Assembly (NCBI RefSeq): GCF_009938225.1
Contig: NZ_AP019657.1
Coordinates: 496,001-560,000 of the forward strand
Source of the DNA: Vibrio ponticus
GTDB taxonomy: Bacteria; Pseudomonadota; Gammaproteobacteria; Enterobacterales; Vibrionaceae
Length of the DNA: 64,000 bases
Direction of reading: 5' to 3'
Made by a program: the position numbers and the translations under genes. The notes under the pieces were generated by a model that saw only the letters and a list, made by a program, of their open reading frames with translations, was not told the DNA's origin and did no database searches. Every line of letters starts with the position of its first letter. The stretch's first letter is position 1. Below are positions 36,955-46,602 of the stretch, piece by piece.

Positions 36955-37800
36955 TTATTGACGAGCCATGCGTTGGTTGTGGTTTGGCTGCTGCTGCTCG
37001 GTAGAGCGGAATGGATTGATATCCAAGCCACCGCGACGAGTGTAACGTGCGTAAACCGTTAACTTTTCTGGTTGGCAGTACTTCATAATGTCGGTGAAGA
37101 TACGCTCAACACATTGCTCGTGGAACTCATTATGTTCTCTAAACGAAACGATATATCGTAACAAAGCTTCGCGATTGATTTTTTGACCTTGGTATTGAAT
37201 CTCAACACTTCCCCAGTCAGGTTGGTTAGTAATCAGGCAGTTAGATTTAAGTAGGTGACTATGCAGCGCCTCTTCTACCACCTCTTCGCCAGCAGCATTG
37301 GCGAGTAGCGAAGCATCAAATTCATAGCTGGTGATTTCGATATCTTGCTCATCGATACAGTCACCTTGCATGGTCACAATCAGACTGTCGGTATAATCCA
37401 CTACCGAACGAACGGTGACAGAAACCTCTTCTCCAGCACATGCGGATAGGTCTTTAACTAGCGTCTTCTCGACATCATCCCAAGAAGAGAAACGAGTTTG
37501 GTTGAAGCTGTTGAGATACAGTTTGAATGATTTTGACTCGATTAAATTGTCGCTGGTGGCTGGGATGCTTACTTCACCAACCGCAACTTGCGGTAAGCCT
37601 TTGTCATTAAGCCAAGATAATTCATAGAGAGTCCAAATATCACAGCCTTTGAATGGTAGGCTATCGCCTAGCTCAAGATCATCACGGTTTAAGCTGCGTG
37701 GCACAGGTTGAAGAAGTGAAGGGTTGTACTGACTAGCGTACTCGGTCTTTTGACCTAGAGTTAGACCTGCTAACTCTTTTGCGTCTGAATATTTGCTCAT
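36955..37800 (-). CDS. queF: NADPH-dependent 7-cyano-7-deazaguanine (preQ0) reductase
   Basis: A 281-residue type II (YqcD-like) QueF with tandem T-fold domains. It reduces preQ0 to preQ1 in queuosine synthesis. The substrate-binding [17 protein letters not shown] segment is in the N-terminal half and the nucleophilic cysteine is in [20 protein letters not shown] in the C-terminal half. Divergent from syd with 86 bases between starts. No preQ1 riboswitch was recognised upstream. Confidence 0.95.
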   Translation of the reverse strand: MSKYSDAKELAGLTLGQKTEYASQYNPSLLQPVPRSLNRDDLELGDSLPFKGCDIWTLYELSWLNDKGLPQVAVGEVSIPATSDNLIESKSFKLYLNSFNQTRFSSWDDVEKTLVKDLSACAGEEVSVTVRSVVDYTDSLIVTMQGDCIDEQDIEITSYEFDASLLANAAGEEVVEEALHSHLLKSNCLITNQPDWGSVEIQYQGQKINREALLRYIVSFREHNEFHEQCVERIFTDIMKYCQPEKLTVYARYTRRGGLDINPFRSTEQQQPNHNQRMARQ

Positions 37801-37886
37801 ACTTAGGCTGGATTTCGATTAGAATAACGGGAATTTTACGCAATCTCTTACTCAGTGTCATTAACACAACAACCCTGGAGACTCGA

Positions 37887-38432
37887 ATGGCTGATAATGC
37901 CTTGCAAGCTTTACGTGCATTTAGTGAAAAATACCGTTCTCAATACCAAGAAAAACATGGCAGTTTTCCGTTTAGTGAAGAGTTAGCCGAGTTAGTTTCT
38001 CCATGTGTCGAGCAAAAACGTGCCGACGGTGTTGAATGGCAGGCTTACCCTCGAGAGCAGTTTGCAGATTTTTCGAATGTAGAGACAGGCATTGAACTGA
38101 CGCTGCACCAAGATATTAAGACTTTTTATGGCGCACAATACAGCGCGGATATGGAAGCCACTTGGAATGGCAATGAGTTATCACTATTGCAGGTATGGAA
38201 TGATGACGACTTCGTTCGTTTGCAAGAGAATATTTTGGGGCATTTGGTTACTCAGCGTCGCTTAAAACTTAAACCGACCGTATTTATTGCGGCAACCGAT
38301 GCGGAGCTGGATGTTATCTCGATTTGTAATATTACGGGGAACGTGTTGCTAGAGCGTTTAGGTACGGATAAGCGTGATGTTTTGGCTGACAGTTTGGCTG
38401 AGTTTCTAACAAACCTTGAGCCAGTGGTATAA
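37887..38432 (+). CDS. syd: SecY-interacting protein Syd
   Basis: A 181-residue protein, the same length as E. coli Syd, beginning [20 protein letters not shown]. Syd binds SecY at the cytoplasmic membrane and is thought to check or displace abnormal SecYEG. I chose the ATG at 37887, preceded by CTGGAG; an open frame 36 codons longer has no family support. queF-syd divergence is common in Vibrio and Enterobacteriaceae. The zinc-ribbon gene starts two bases after its stop. Confidence 0.92.
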   Translation: MADNALQALRAFSEKYRSQYQEKHGSFPFSEELAELVSPCVEQKRADGVEWQAYPREQFADFSNVETGIELTLHQDIKTFYGAQYSADMEATWNGNELSLLQVWNDDDFVRLQENILGHLVTQRRLKLKPTVFIAATDAELDVISICNITGNVLLERLGTDKRDVLADSLAEFLTNLEPVV

Positions 38433-38434
38433 TT

Positions 38435-39211
38435 GTGTACGTAGTTGAACTTCAATTTGAGTGTTTTGATAACACCACTATTAGCGCCGTTGATAAAGCG
38501 ATCAATGGTTTAATGGATGCATTGCGTTATAACGGTCAGGTACTTGGTCGCGAGTTTCCGATCGTCATGGGTGAGGGGGAGTTCTATGTCAGAGCAGTTT
38601 GTCCTGAGAAAGAAAGCCTACATCCCAAATATCATTCAGATTTCGTCAAGGTGTGTATTAATCGTCTTGCTGATGCATGTCTGCTGGCACCGAAAGTACG
38701 CTTGCTCGGTCGTGATTTAAACTCTGAGCAGGCAGCTGAAGAAGAAACGCCAAGTTGGCAGGTGCTTTACACCACTTATGTGCATACATGTTCGCCGTTA
38801 CGCAGTGGTGAGACCTTATTGCCAATCCCTCTCTACCGTAATCCGCCCACCTTGAATGGTGATCACAAGGCTGTCGTTAAATGGCAGACCGAGTGGCAAG
38901 CGTGTGACGAATTACAAATGGCAGGTGGATGTCGTGCAGAGCATGCTGCGCTGCATGAAATTTGTGATACTGATAGTGTGCTATTTCGTCGCGGCTGGGA
39001 TTTACGTGGTCGTATTGAATATATTACTAAGATCCCGACATATTATTACCAATATCGCGTTGGGGGCAAAAGCCTTGCAGACGAGCAGGCACGAAAATGC
39101 CCTAAATGTGGTGGTGAATGGCTATTAGATGAACCATTGCATGATGTGTTTTATTTTAAGTGCGATGAGTGCCGAATTGTTTCTAATATTTCTTGGGATC
39201 ATATTAAATAA
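38435..39211 (+). CDS. DUF2310 family zinc-ribbon protein
   Basis: A 258-residue protein recognised as DUF2310. The C-terminal zinc ribbon has two CxxC pairs, CPKCGGEW and FKCDECRIVS (about 224-248); the N-terminal part has no domain I can name, though CxxxxxxxHAALHEIC in the middle may add metal ligands. Start is GTG at 38435, two bases after syd, so translational coupling is likely. Function unknown. Confidence 0.82.
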   Translation: MYVVELQFECFDNTTISAVDKAINGLMDALRYNGQVLGREFPIVMGEGEFYVRAVCPEKESLHPKYHSDFVKVCINRLADACLLAPKVRLLGRDLNSEQAAEEETPSWQVLYTTYVHTCSPLRSGETLLPIPLYRNPPTLNGDHKAVVKWQTEWQACDELQMAGGCRAEHAALHEICDTDSVLFRRGWDLRGRIEYITKIPTYYYQYRVGGKSLADEQARKCPKCGGEWLLDEPLHDVFYFKCDECRIVSNISWDHIK

Positions 39212-39477
39212 TTTATCTTGAGTTAATATAGAACGATCTGGAGCGACATTAATTTGACATGATAATTTTAATGTCGCTTAAGTTAAGTTGTTGAAAATAA
39301 TGACTTTATTTTTTATTTCAATTGTTTTTTGTTGTGATGATAAAAATAATAATCATACAACGTACGTTATGGGACAGTATGAATCGTGATGCAATGATAT
39401 AATTGCTTTGCCCTTAAGTTATACATTCGCCGTTAAAATAACAATGCTCAAGCATGGCGGGTGAAGAGATATTATTC
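39212..39477. promoter_or_regulatory. AT-rich control region of the receptor-YfiR-cyclase set
   Basis: A 266-base AT-rich spacer with two strong dyads. AGCGACATTAA (39242-39252) pairs perfectly with TTAATGTCGCT (39268-39278); no T-run follows. Further down, GTTGTGATGAT and ATCATACAAC (39331-39361) form a near-perfect inverted repeat around AAAAATAATA, partly like a Fur site but with the wrong centre. A plausible -10 (TATAAT) occurs at about 39397-39402. The promoter of the downstream operon should lie here. Confidence 0.45.
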
Positions 39478-41565
39478 ATGCGTTACCCAATTCCGTTCAT
39501 TGTTTCGTCAGCTATTCTATTTTCTCCAATATCTTCTGCAGAATTCGATCTAGATGCTTTGTTAGATATGCCTCTTGATTCTTTGGCCGATACCAAAGTT
39601 GTCTCGGCTACTCGAACAGCACAGAGTTTGTCTGATATTGCAGCTTCTGTTTATGTAATTACGGCTAAAGAAATTAACCGCTCTGGTGTTCGCTCTGTCG
39701 CTGATGCCCTTGCACTCGCTCCAGGGCTTCATGTAGCCAAATATTCTAACTATGATTGGGGTATTACTGCTCGTGGCCAAAATAAACCGTTAAGTAATAC
39801 ACTATTGGTAATGGTCGATGGTCGCAGTGTATTTAACCCAATGTTTTCAGGTGTGGACTGGGATTTAATTCCAGTGAGTTTGGATAATATTGCCCAAATT
39901 GAAGTGGTGTTAGGTCCGGTCGGTACTATTTGGGGTGGTAATGCAACCAATGGTGTAATCAACATTATTACCCAAGAAGCGGAAAAAACACCACGAGGTA
40001 AATTGACCGTCAAGGAAGGTAATTACCATTATTCAGAATACCAGATTCATGATTCGACAGAGATCGGTGAATATGCGAACTTAAGTGGTTACTTTGAATA
40101 TGTTGATCATATGCCATGGACCAGTGAAGAAGAACGAGTTCAAATCGCGCAGCATTTTAATGTCTATACTGAACGCTTTGGGGCTCGCCTCGACTATCAA
40201 AAATTCGCAGATACCTTGAGTATTCAAGTTGGGGGGATTCGCTCTCGAGAGGACTATCAATGGATTGAATATCTACCGATAGGAAGCAATAAATATGGTG
40301 GCGACCCCTATGATACAGAAATGACCATGCAGGAATATTTTGCAGGTTTACAACATATTCATGATTTCCAAAATAGTGACAGTTGGGATAACAAAGTTTG
40401 GTTAACCTACAGTTCAAATGATGGACCTGATCGCAATGCAAACTTTTGGCGTCTTGATCTTGATTCACATTATACCATTGCAGACTTATGGGGTACTCAG
40501 TTAAGTATCGGTGGCAATATTCGTTTAATTGATGAAAAGCTGGGTAAATACAGCGAAATTGATCAGTTTTCTATGCCATATCTTCGGGTTACAGATGACC
40601 ATGAATTTTTTAGTCAAAATTATGGTCTCTATGCAAACTGGGATATCGAACTTGGCGAGAAAACGCATCTTACGTTGGGCAATCGTTGGCAATATCATAA
40701 CTTGACAGACAAGGTCTATGCTCAGCCTCAAGCACGCGTTAGCTATAATCTTGCCAGTAACCAACGCGTGTGGGCGGGATGGGGGCGAGCAGTGGTGACC
40801 CCTTCTCGGTTAGAAATGGATACTACTTTTCAGCAGAATATGTATAAGCCTCAAAATGACGCGTATGAGTATATTGGTAGTATGCAGATGAACGGCAACG
40901 ATAACATGGACGTTGAAAAGATAGAGACGTTTGAGTTGGGTTATCGTTTTTGGCAGGGAAATCAGATCCAACTTAGTTTAAGTGGATACTATAGTCGTCA
41001 TGACAATATAAGGGCGGGAAGACAAGTTTATCCTGAATCTCCGCAAGACAAACCAGTTGATGGCATTTACGTTTCTCAATATGAAGATCCGCTATGGTCT
41101 GAAACTATGGGAGGGGAAATTGCGCTGAAATGGCAACCTCTGTCAGATGTGCAGTTGAATACTAACTACAGCTATAAACGTATTGTTGGTCACTGTAAAG
41201 GTGCGTTATGCGCAGGCAGTGATGTGGCTAAAAGACAACTTGAGAATCAACCAAACCACTTTGTCAATGCACAGCTTATTTGGGACATCAATCCGCAGTG
41301 GTGGGTTAGTTCGACGATGCACTATGTTGGTAAGTCCTCACCGCATCCAGACTACACGACCAATCAAGCCTATGAATGGCCTGAAGTGATTAGCTTTGAC
41401 GCTTCGGCAAGTTGGCAATTGAGCAAGCAAGCGCCACGATTGACACTTAGTGCAGAAAACCTTGGTGCTGAGCAATCGAAAGAGTTTGCGGAGTATCAAA
41501 GCCCGTTCCAAAACGGCACACAATATTGGTTAACCCTTGAATGGCAATATGGCGCGTTAAGATAA
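39478..41565 (+). CDS. TonB-dependent-receptor-like outer-membrane protein
   Basis: A 695-residue protein from ATG 39478 (GAAGAG nine bases before it); the open frame extends eight codons further upstream without support. A signal peptide (FIVSSAILFSPISSA) is followed by DLDALLDMPLDSLADTKVVSATR and a plug domain (about 40-160) with VRSVADALALAPGLHV, MVDGRSVFNPMFSGVDW and GGNATNGVINIIT. The rest is a beta-barrel ending in an aromatic-rich strand (YWLTLEWQYGALR). A TonB box is not certain. The next two genes encode a YfiR-like protein and a membrane diguanylate cyclase, so it may sense rather than import its ligand. Confidence 0.88.
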   Translation: MRYPIPFIVSSAILFSPISSAEFDLDALLDMPLDSLADTKVVSATRTAQSLSDIAASVYVITAKEINRSGVRSVADALALAPGLHVAKYSNYDWGITARGQNKPLSNTLLVMVDGRSVFNPMFSGVDWDLIPVSLDNIAQIEVVLGPVGTIWGGNATNGVINIITQEAEKTPRGKLTVKEGNYHYSEYQIHDSTEIGEYANLSGYFEYVDHMPWTSEEERVQIAQHFNVYTERFGARLDYQKFADTLSIQVGGIRSREDYQWIEYLPIGSNKYGGDPYDTEMTMQEYFAGLQHIHDFQNSDSWDNKVWLTYSSNDGPDRNANFWRLDLDSHYTIADLWGTQLSIGGNIRLIDEKLGKYSEIDQFSMPYLRVTDDHEFFSQNYGLYANWDIELGEKTHLTLGNRWQYHNLTDKVYAQPQARVSYNLASNQRVWAGWGRAVVTPSRLEMDTTFQQNMYKPQNDAYEYIGSMQMNGNDNMDVEKIETFELGYRFWQGNQIQLSLSGYYSRHDNIRAGRQVYPESPQDKPVDGIYVSQYEDPLWSETMGGEIALKWQPLSDVQLNTNYSYKRIVGHCKGALCAGSDVAKRQLENQPNHFVNAQLIWDINPQWWVSSTMHYVGKSSPHPDYTTNQAYEWPEVISFDASASWQLSKQAPRLTLSAENLGAEQSKEFAEYQSPFQNGTQYWLTLEWQYGALR

Positions 41566-41573
41566 AACGAATA

Positions 41574-42113
41574 ATGAACATGGTATTGAAATTTAAACCA
41601 ACTTTAGCCAGCATCCTACTACTGATTGGGCTGTATTCTTTTTCACAAGCCGCAGCGGCCAAAGTGGATGATGTCGATCTTAAAGCGGTCTACTTGTTCC
41701 GTTTTGCCTTGTTAGCGGATTGGCAAAATACAGGGGTAGAGTCGGACTATCTTGAGTATTGTGCGACGGATATTGATGATATCAGCTTGCGTCTTGAAGC
41801 GATTGTTGCGAGCAAGGCGCAGATGGCTCGCTTCTTTTTGTTGTCTGAAGCGAGCGAAGCGCAGGTTTGCCACATTCTCTACACCAAAACAGAAGACGCG
41901 GAAGCGATAGAAAGGCTGCGGCAGCAATTCCCTCATGCGTTGCTGGTGGGGGAAGGTGTCGATTTTGTTGCTAATGGCGGCATGATAGCCTTTGTTAAAG
42001 TGAGAAACCGTATTCGTCCGCTTGTTTCACGTTCCAATGTCGAACAGTCTCAAGTATTACTGCGCTCTCAGCTTCTTGAAGTGTCCGAGATTTATGAGGC
42101 AGGTACCTCATGA
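41574..42113 (+). CDS. YfiR-like periplasmic protein (DUF4154)
   Basis: About 179 residues from ATG 41574, nine bases after the receptor gene; a second ATG six bases later is equally possible. A signal peptide (LASILLLIGLYSFSQAAAA) is followed by the DUF4154 fold: KAVYLFRFALLADW, Cys63 and Cys99 placed like a disulfide pair of YfiR, and ANGGMIAFVKVRNRIRPLV near the C-terminus. In Pseudomonas, YfiR represses the membrane cyclase YfiN from the periplasm. Its stop overlaps the start of the cyclase gene by four bases, strongly suggesting the same regulator-cyclase relationship. Confidence 0.85.
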   Translation: MNMVLKFKPTLASILLLIGLYSFSQAAAAKVDDVDLKAVYLFRFALLADWQNTGVESDYLEYCATDIDDISLRLEAIVASKAQMARFFLLSEASEAQVCHILYTKTEDAEAIERLRQQFPHALLVGEGVDFVANGGMIAFVKVRNRIRPLVSRSNVEQSQVLLRSQLLEVSEIYEAGTS

Positions 42114-44011
42114 CTTTCCTCCGCTTTACCCAGTTACCATTGCGCTACAAGATGATGCTGCCGACCTGGTTTATGGTGATGCTGTTGGTCGGCTTGATTG
42201 GTACGCCTGCGATTCACTTATTGATGCTGTCGCAACGTGATGCACAAGAGCAGAGAATTCATATTCTGTCTCAAGGTGTGGCCGCAACTTTACAAGCGGC
42301 ATTGATGTTTGATGACCCGATTACTGCCAAAGAGCAGTTGGTGAATCTTAATTTTGATCCGGTCATTATCGCAGCCAAAGTGGTCAATCAAAGCGGTAAT
42401 AGAGTCGCGGATATTGAACAGCTACCCGATGCATGTCGATGGTCAGAACAACACCTTGTGTGTGATGGATTTAGTTTTTCGACCGTAGAGACCGATATCT
42501 CAATGTTAGGAGAGAGTCTCGGTAAATTAATCGTGTGGGAATCGCTAGAAGCGATAGAAGATAAAGAGAAGGAGCTATTTAGCTACCTTGGTATTCTCGC
42601 CCTTGCTGTCTCACTTTTTTCTTGGTTTTTTGCTCGGGTGCTACACAGTCTCATTGTTACCCCGCTTAATGCTTTGCATGAATCGATGGAGCAGACCATT
42701 ACGCAAGGTATGACGAAAAAAAGCATCGAGATATACCATGATGATGAAATAGGTAAACTTACCGCCTGTTTTAATGACATGATTGCCAACTTGCTCGACC
42801 GTGAATCTCAGCTACAAAGCGCTTTACTCAGCGTAGAACAGAAGAACCGCTATATTCATAGTGCACTCGGTGTGATGAAGCGTGGTGTATTGGTTGTATC
42901 ACCAGGCAACAAGGTCGAGTATTGTAATCCAGTCGCGAATCAAATCTTTAATGACAAACGTCTAACCAATACTCGCATTGCAATGGAAAGCAATTTCGAG
43001 CCTAAATCAGCGATTGAAATGGTACTCAATGCTGTTGAACATCACCTTGCTTTACCGAGTGTTGAACTTAGAGCTCAAGCCAGTGAACAGCGCTACCGCG
43101 TTAGTTGTCATCCGCTTAAGGAAGCAGGGCAGTCCTTGCTTCAATTTCAAGATGTTACCCAAATCAATATTGCGGAAAAGCGCCGTATGTTGCTTGAATT
43201 GATGTTTGCTCAATTCCAAGACGCGATTTTGGTACTGGATCGGGATCTTAAGGTCGAAACCCAAAACAATACGGCGCGCCAATGGTTTGGTGAAATAAGC
43301 TCAATACATGACTTGGTGTTTAAACAACCGATTCAAGTGACTCAGCAGATGAAGCGAGATTTACTCAATGCTGGTCTGTTGTTCCGTGAGCTTGAAATTG
43401 AGCATCAGAGCAAGTGTTGGATGCCATATGAACTTAAAGCCCGGGCACTAAAGGGTAACGATGGTCGCGTTGAAGCATTTGTGATCAGTATTACTGACCT
43501 TAGTGTGGGTATTGAGCTTAAGCGCCTTGATTTTGCCGCCAATCATGATCCGTTAACCGGGCTTGCGAACCGTTCTAAAGCCCTAAAACATCTACAAGAT
43601 CGTCATAGTAAAGGTGAATCTCAGTTTGTCTTTTTCCTTGACCTAGATGGCTTTAAAGCGGTCAACGATCAGTTCGGTCACAGTGTTGGCGATGAATTGC
43701 TTTGCATTGTCGCCAAACGCCTAGAAGGCTGTATTTCGGCACATGATTTAGTGTCACGCATTGCTGGCGATGAGTTCTTAATTGGTATCCGTGGTACCAA
43801 TCAGTGTCAGCCTATTGCTCAGCGCATTATTGATACCTTGTCCAATCCAATCGTAATCAATGGTCAAGAATGTCATGTGACAGCGAGTTTAGGAATTAGT
43901 TATTGGTCGGCCAGTGATGGCAGTATTATTGAAGATAAGATTCAGCAAGCAGATAGTAATATGTACACTGCTAAACGCTTGGGTAAAAACCGATTTTATT
44001 ATGCTCAGTAG
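42110..44011 (+). CDS. Membrane diguanylate cyclase, YfiN-like: periplasmic sensor, HAMP, PAS-like regions, GGDEF
   Basis: A 633-residue protein. Two membrane helices (about 18-40 and 162-182) bracket a periplasmic region of 120 residues like the YfiN (CHASE8-type) sensor. A HAMP-like segment follows (about 185-237), then two PAS-like regions (about 245-350 and 360-470), and a GGDEF domain (about 480-633) with DPLTGLANRSKAL, LDLDGFKAVNDQFGHSVGD and RIAGDEF. AGDEF is an active-type signature. The inhibitory RxxD is replaced by SAHD. Overlaps the YfiR-like gene by four bases. Predicted to make c-di-GMP under YfiR control. Confidence 0.88.
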   Translation: MTFLRFTQLPLRYKMMLPTWFMVMLLVGLIGTPAIHLLMLSQRDAQEQRIHILSQGVAATLQAALMFDDPITAKEQLVNLNFDPVIIAAKVVNQSGNRVADIEQLPDACRWSEQHLVCDGFSFSTVETDISMLGESLGKLIVWESLEAIEDKEKELFSYLGILALAVSLFSWFFARVLHSLIVTPLNALHESMEQTITQGMTKKSIEIYHDDEIGKLTACFNDMIANLLDRESQLQSALLSVEQKNRYIHSALGVMKRGVLVVSPGNKVEYCNPVANQIFNDKRLTNTRIAMESNFEPKSAIEMVLNAVEHHLALPSVELRAQASEQRYRVSCHPLKEAGQSLLQFQDVTQINIAEKRRMLLELMFAQFQDAILVLDRDLKVETQNNTARQWFGEISSIHDLVFKQPIQVTQQMKRDLLNAGLLFRELEIEHQSKCWMPYELKARALKGNDGRVEAFVISITDLSVGIELKRLDFAANHDPLTGLANRSKALKHLQDRHSKGESQFVFFLDLDGFKAVNDQFGHSVGDELLCIVAKRLEGCISAHDLVSRIAGDEFLIGIRGTNQCQPIAQRIIDTLSNPIVINGQECHVTASLGISYWSASDGSIIEDKIQQADSNMYTAKRLGKNRFYYAQ

Positions 44012-44038
44012 TTCTGGTGTTATTGTGGCTTAGCACCA

Positions 44039-44227
44039 TTAACGAGGGCTTTGATCTTTATCAGAGCTCTCATCAGCTTTCGGCTCTTGAGGCTTTGCTG
44101 CGTCAGGCTTTTTCTTCATTTGGGTGGTTTTCATGTTGGCAGTGTATTTCAGCACGCTAATGTTGCCGATAATCACAGCCAGCACGATGGCAATGATCAC
44201 CCAAGGGTTAGTCAGTAAGTCCATCAT
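44039..44227 (-). CDS. DUF2897 family small membrane protein
   Basis: A 62-residue protein with one membrane helix (about 8-25, WVIIAIVLAVIIGNISVL) and a lysine/aspartate-rich tail (KKPDAAKPQEPKADESSDKD). Recognised as DUF2897, found in Vibrio and Shewanella, function unknown. Its ATG overlaps the stop of the M15 peptidase gene by four bases (both minus strand), so it closes the unit dapE - M15 peptidase - DUF2897. Confidence 0.78.
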   Translation of the reverse strand: MMDLLTNPWVIIAIVLAVIIGNISVLKYTANMKTTQMKKKPDAAKPQEPKADESSDKDQSPR

Positions 44228-44910
44228 GATTCTCCACTGATGTTGGTGATAAATTGAGTGTAGATGTTTTCGAGGTTATCGAGCACTACTTGGTTGCCTA
44301 ATATTGGAGATAAACGCAAACGAAAACGCAATTGTTCTATGGTTAGCTGATTTAGGCACGCTTTTGCTGTGGCTTGGTGACTGATATGCCAAGGCTCAGG
44401 GGCAACACCGCCGAGATCTTTGGCATAAGGAAAGAAAAAACCATACTGAGTAAGGTTATCTTTAAGCCATTGGTAAAATTGAGTTTGATGCCCTTGTAGA
44501 TACTCCCACGGCTCAAGCTGCAATGTCACCCCCTGTGGTAATGATGCACGATCAAATACGTCAAAATCACACCCCCAATGATGGCGACTGGCTCCCGGTA
44601 GTGCAGACCAGCGCAAAATCGCCATGGCTTTTTCTTGTTCAGAAAGTGTATCACTATCAAGTGGCTGGCTATGACTATCTAAGAGAGTACTGATACCAGC
44701 CATCTTGTTGTTCCAAATCGTTTTCTGGCGTTCAAAATCACGAAAGCCGCTCGCGATATTGAGATTAAAACCAGCCTGAGCGGCACCGTCTTTTAGTGCC
44801 AGCAAATCTTGTTGCACTGCTGGGTGGACAAGGAAAACCTTTTGTCCAAATAGAAGTTCAACCAGATGATCACTGGTGACTCCGCAAAGCTGCTCAGGCG
44901 TCATTTTCAC
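44224..44910 (-). CDS. M15 family D-Ala-D-Ala carboxypeptidase-like metallopeptidase
   Basis: A 228-residue LAS-type peptidase. The zinc site is visible as the [13 protein letters not shown] histidine and aspartate pair (HxxxxxxD) and the EPWHIS motif with the catalytic glutamate and third ligand; [18 protein letters not shown] is the typical VanY-like core. It probably trims peptidoglycan stem peptides. No signal peptide is apparent from this start, so export is uncertain. The start overlaps the dapE stop by four bases. Confidence 0.88.
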   Translation of the reverse strand: MKMTPEQLCGVTSDHLVELLFGQKVFLVHPAVQQDLLALKDGAAQAGFNLNIASGFRDFERQKTIWNNKMAGISTLLDSHSQPLDSDTLSEQEKAMAILRWSALPGASRHHWGCDFDVFDRASLPQGVTLQLEPWEYLQGHQTQFYQWLKDNLTQYGFFFPYAKDLGGVAPEPWHISHQATAKACLNQLTIEQLRFRLRLSPILGNQVVLDNLENIYTQFITNISGES

Positions 44911-46040
44911 GCGAGTACGTTCTCCAGAATGTTTTGGTACATGTCAGTCAGCTTCTCTAAATCAGCAATGCTGACACACTCGTTTACTTTATGAATGGTG
45001 GCGTTGACCGGACCAAGTTCCACCACTTGAGCGCCCATTTGTGCGATAAAGCGACCATCAGAAGTCCCACCCGTTGTCAGTAGCTCTGGCGCTTTATGGT
45101 TCACATCTGCCACACCTTTAACGACTGCCTCGAGCAGTGTACCAGTATCGGTCAAAAACGGCTGTCCACTTAGAGTCCATTTTAGATCGTAGTCCAAACC
45201 GTGAGCATCGAGCGTTGAGTGAACGCGGCGTTTGATTTCCGTGTCCGTCAACTCAGTGCTAAAACGGAAGTTAAACTGCACATCAAATTCACCAGGGATC
45301 ACATTCGATGCCCCAGTACCAGCAGCAACATTCGGGATCTGGAAACTGGTTGGTGGGAAATAGTCATTGCCGTTATCCCACTTGGTCGAAGCGAGTTCAG
45401 CTAGAGCCGGTAATGCTTGGTGAACCGGGTTATTGGCTAAATGCGGATAAGCAACGTGCCCTTGGGTACCTTTGATGCGTAAATCACCCGTAATTGAACC
45501 GCGGCGACCATTTTTCACCACATCACCTACCGCGTGAGTACTTGAAGGTTCACCGACGATACACATATCGATGATCTCATCACGAGCCATTAAGGTGTCC
45601 ACCACTCGGGTGGTACCATTAATAAATGGTCCTTCCTCATCTGAGGTAATCAGAAAAGCTAATGAGCCTTTATGATCAGGGTGTTGGGCAATAAAACGTT
45701 CTACAGCGACAACCATACACGCGAGTGAGCCTTTCATGTCGGCGGCACCACGGCCATGTAAGTAGCCGTCAATAACGGTCGGTTCGAAAGGCGGCGTGTG
45801 CCATTGCTCTAGTGAACCAGCAGGTACCACATCCGTATGCCCAGCAAAAGTAAACAGGGGAGCTTGGTTACCGCGGCGAGCCCAGAAGTTAGTGGTATCT
45901 TCAAATACCATCACTTCAATTTCAAACCCAAGTGCTTGCAAGCGCTCAATCATTACTTGTTGGCAGCCTGCGTCTTCTGGTGTAACTGATTGACGGCTAA
46001 TGAGATCTTTTGCCAAAGCCAATACAGGGCTATCTGTCAT
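44907..46040 (-). CDS. dapE: Succinyl-diaminopimelate desuccinylase
   Basis: A 377-residue M20-family zinc enzyme of the lysine/diaminopimelate pathway. Metal ligands and catalytic residues are clear: [11 protein letters not shown] (His), [15 protein letters not shown] (bridging Asp), [12 protein letters not shown] (Glu-Glu), VGEPSS (Glu), and the final [11 protein letters not shown] histidine. It lies 14 bases after the ArsC-like gene, the same order as in E. coli (yffB-dapE). Confidence 0.96.
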   Translation of the reverse strand: MTDSPVLALAKDLISRQSVTPEDAGCQQVMIERLQALGFEIEVMVFEDTTNFWARRGNQAPLFTFAGHTDVVPAGSLEQWHTPPFEPTVIDGYLHGRGAADMKGSLACMVVAVERFIAQHPDHKGSLAFLITSDEEGPFINGTTRVVDTLMARDEIIDMCIVGEPSSTHAVGDVVKNGRRGSITGDLRIKGTQGHVAYPHLANNPVHQALPALAELASTKWDNGNDYFPPTSFQIPNVAAGTGASNVIPGEFDVQFNFRFSTELTDTEIKRRVHSTLDAHGLDYDLKWTLSGQPFLTDTGTLLEAVVKGVADVNHKAPELLTTGGTSDGRFIAQMGAQVVELGPVNATIHKVNECVSIADLEKLTDMYQNILENVLA

Positions 46041-46054
46041 CCTTGAAATCCTTT

Positions 46055-46402
46055 TTATGCAAAAATAGCGGCGTATTGATCCGCTTTAAATCCGATATGG
46101 TACTGATCGTTGACCAATAAGATAGGGCGTTTAATCATCGCTGGATGCTCGACCAACAATGCAATCGCTGATTGTTCGTTAAGGCTATCTTTTTGTTCTT
46201 GGCTTAGTTGACGGAATGTTGTTCCGCGTTTATTGAGTACGTTTTCCCAGCCAAGAGCTTGGCAAAACGTGGTAACCATTTCTGTGTCTATTCCCTGCTT
46301 TCGATAATCATGAAAATCAAAGCTAACACTTTCTGCTTCCAGCCATTTTTTGGCTTTTTTAATCGTATCGCAGTTTGGAATTCCATACATAGTGATCGTC
46401 AT
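46055..46402 (-). CDS. ArsC family (Spx/YffB-like) reductase
   Basis: A 115-residue thioredoxin-fold protein of the ArsC/Spx family. Only the first cysteine of the usual pair is present, in [18 protein letters not shown], as in YffB; the downstream [12 protein letters not shown] and [11 protein letters not shown] segments are typical. It probably acts in glutathione-dependent thiol reduction rather than arsenate resistance. First gene of the unit leading into dapE. Confidence 0.88.
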   Translation of the reverse strand: MTITMYGIPNCDTIKKAKKWLEAESVSFDFHDYRKQGIDTEMVTTFCQALGWENVLNKRGTTFRQLSQEQKDSLNEQSAIALLVEHPAMIKRPILLVNDQYHIGFKADQYAAIFA

Positions 46403-46602
46403 AATGAACCTTTTGAAGTGACATTTTTATTATTTTTTAATCCTATCAGGAACTTCGAAGGGAAACAAAAAATGTGACGTATATATTTTGACGAGTAAAA
46501 AATACCCTTAATCGCCGTGAATGACGACGAGTTATTGATCAAACGCAAGTAATTTATTGCATAAAAGGAAATAATGAGGGCTGAAGTTTATAGGAGGTAT
46601 CA

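Noticed and set aside
36942..37031. 30-codon N-terminal extension of the TPR/pseudo-GGDEF protein
   Set aside because: It would overlap queF by 77 bases and would bury a good signal peptide that begins at the ATG at 36941.
37779..37886. 36-codon N-terminal extension of Syd
   Set aside because: Syd of normal length (181 residues) starts at 37887 after a ribosome site; the extension overlaps the start of queF.
39331..39361. True Fur box before the receptor gene
   Set aside because: Arms resemble a Fur site, yet the centre is too long for the 19-bp consensus. Kept only as a low-interest dyad.
41566..41573. Start of the YfiR-like gene at 41541, inside the receptor gene
   Set aside because: The longer frame would put 11 charged residues before the signal peptide and overlap the receptor gene; the ATG at 41574 fits better.
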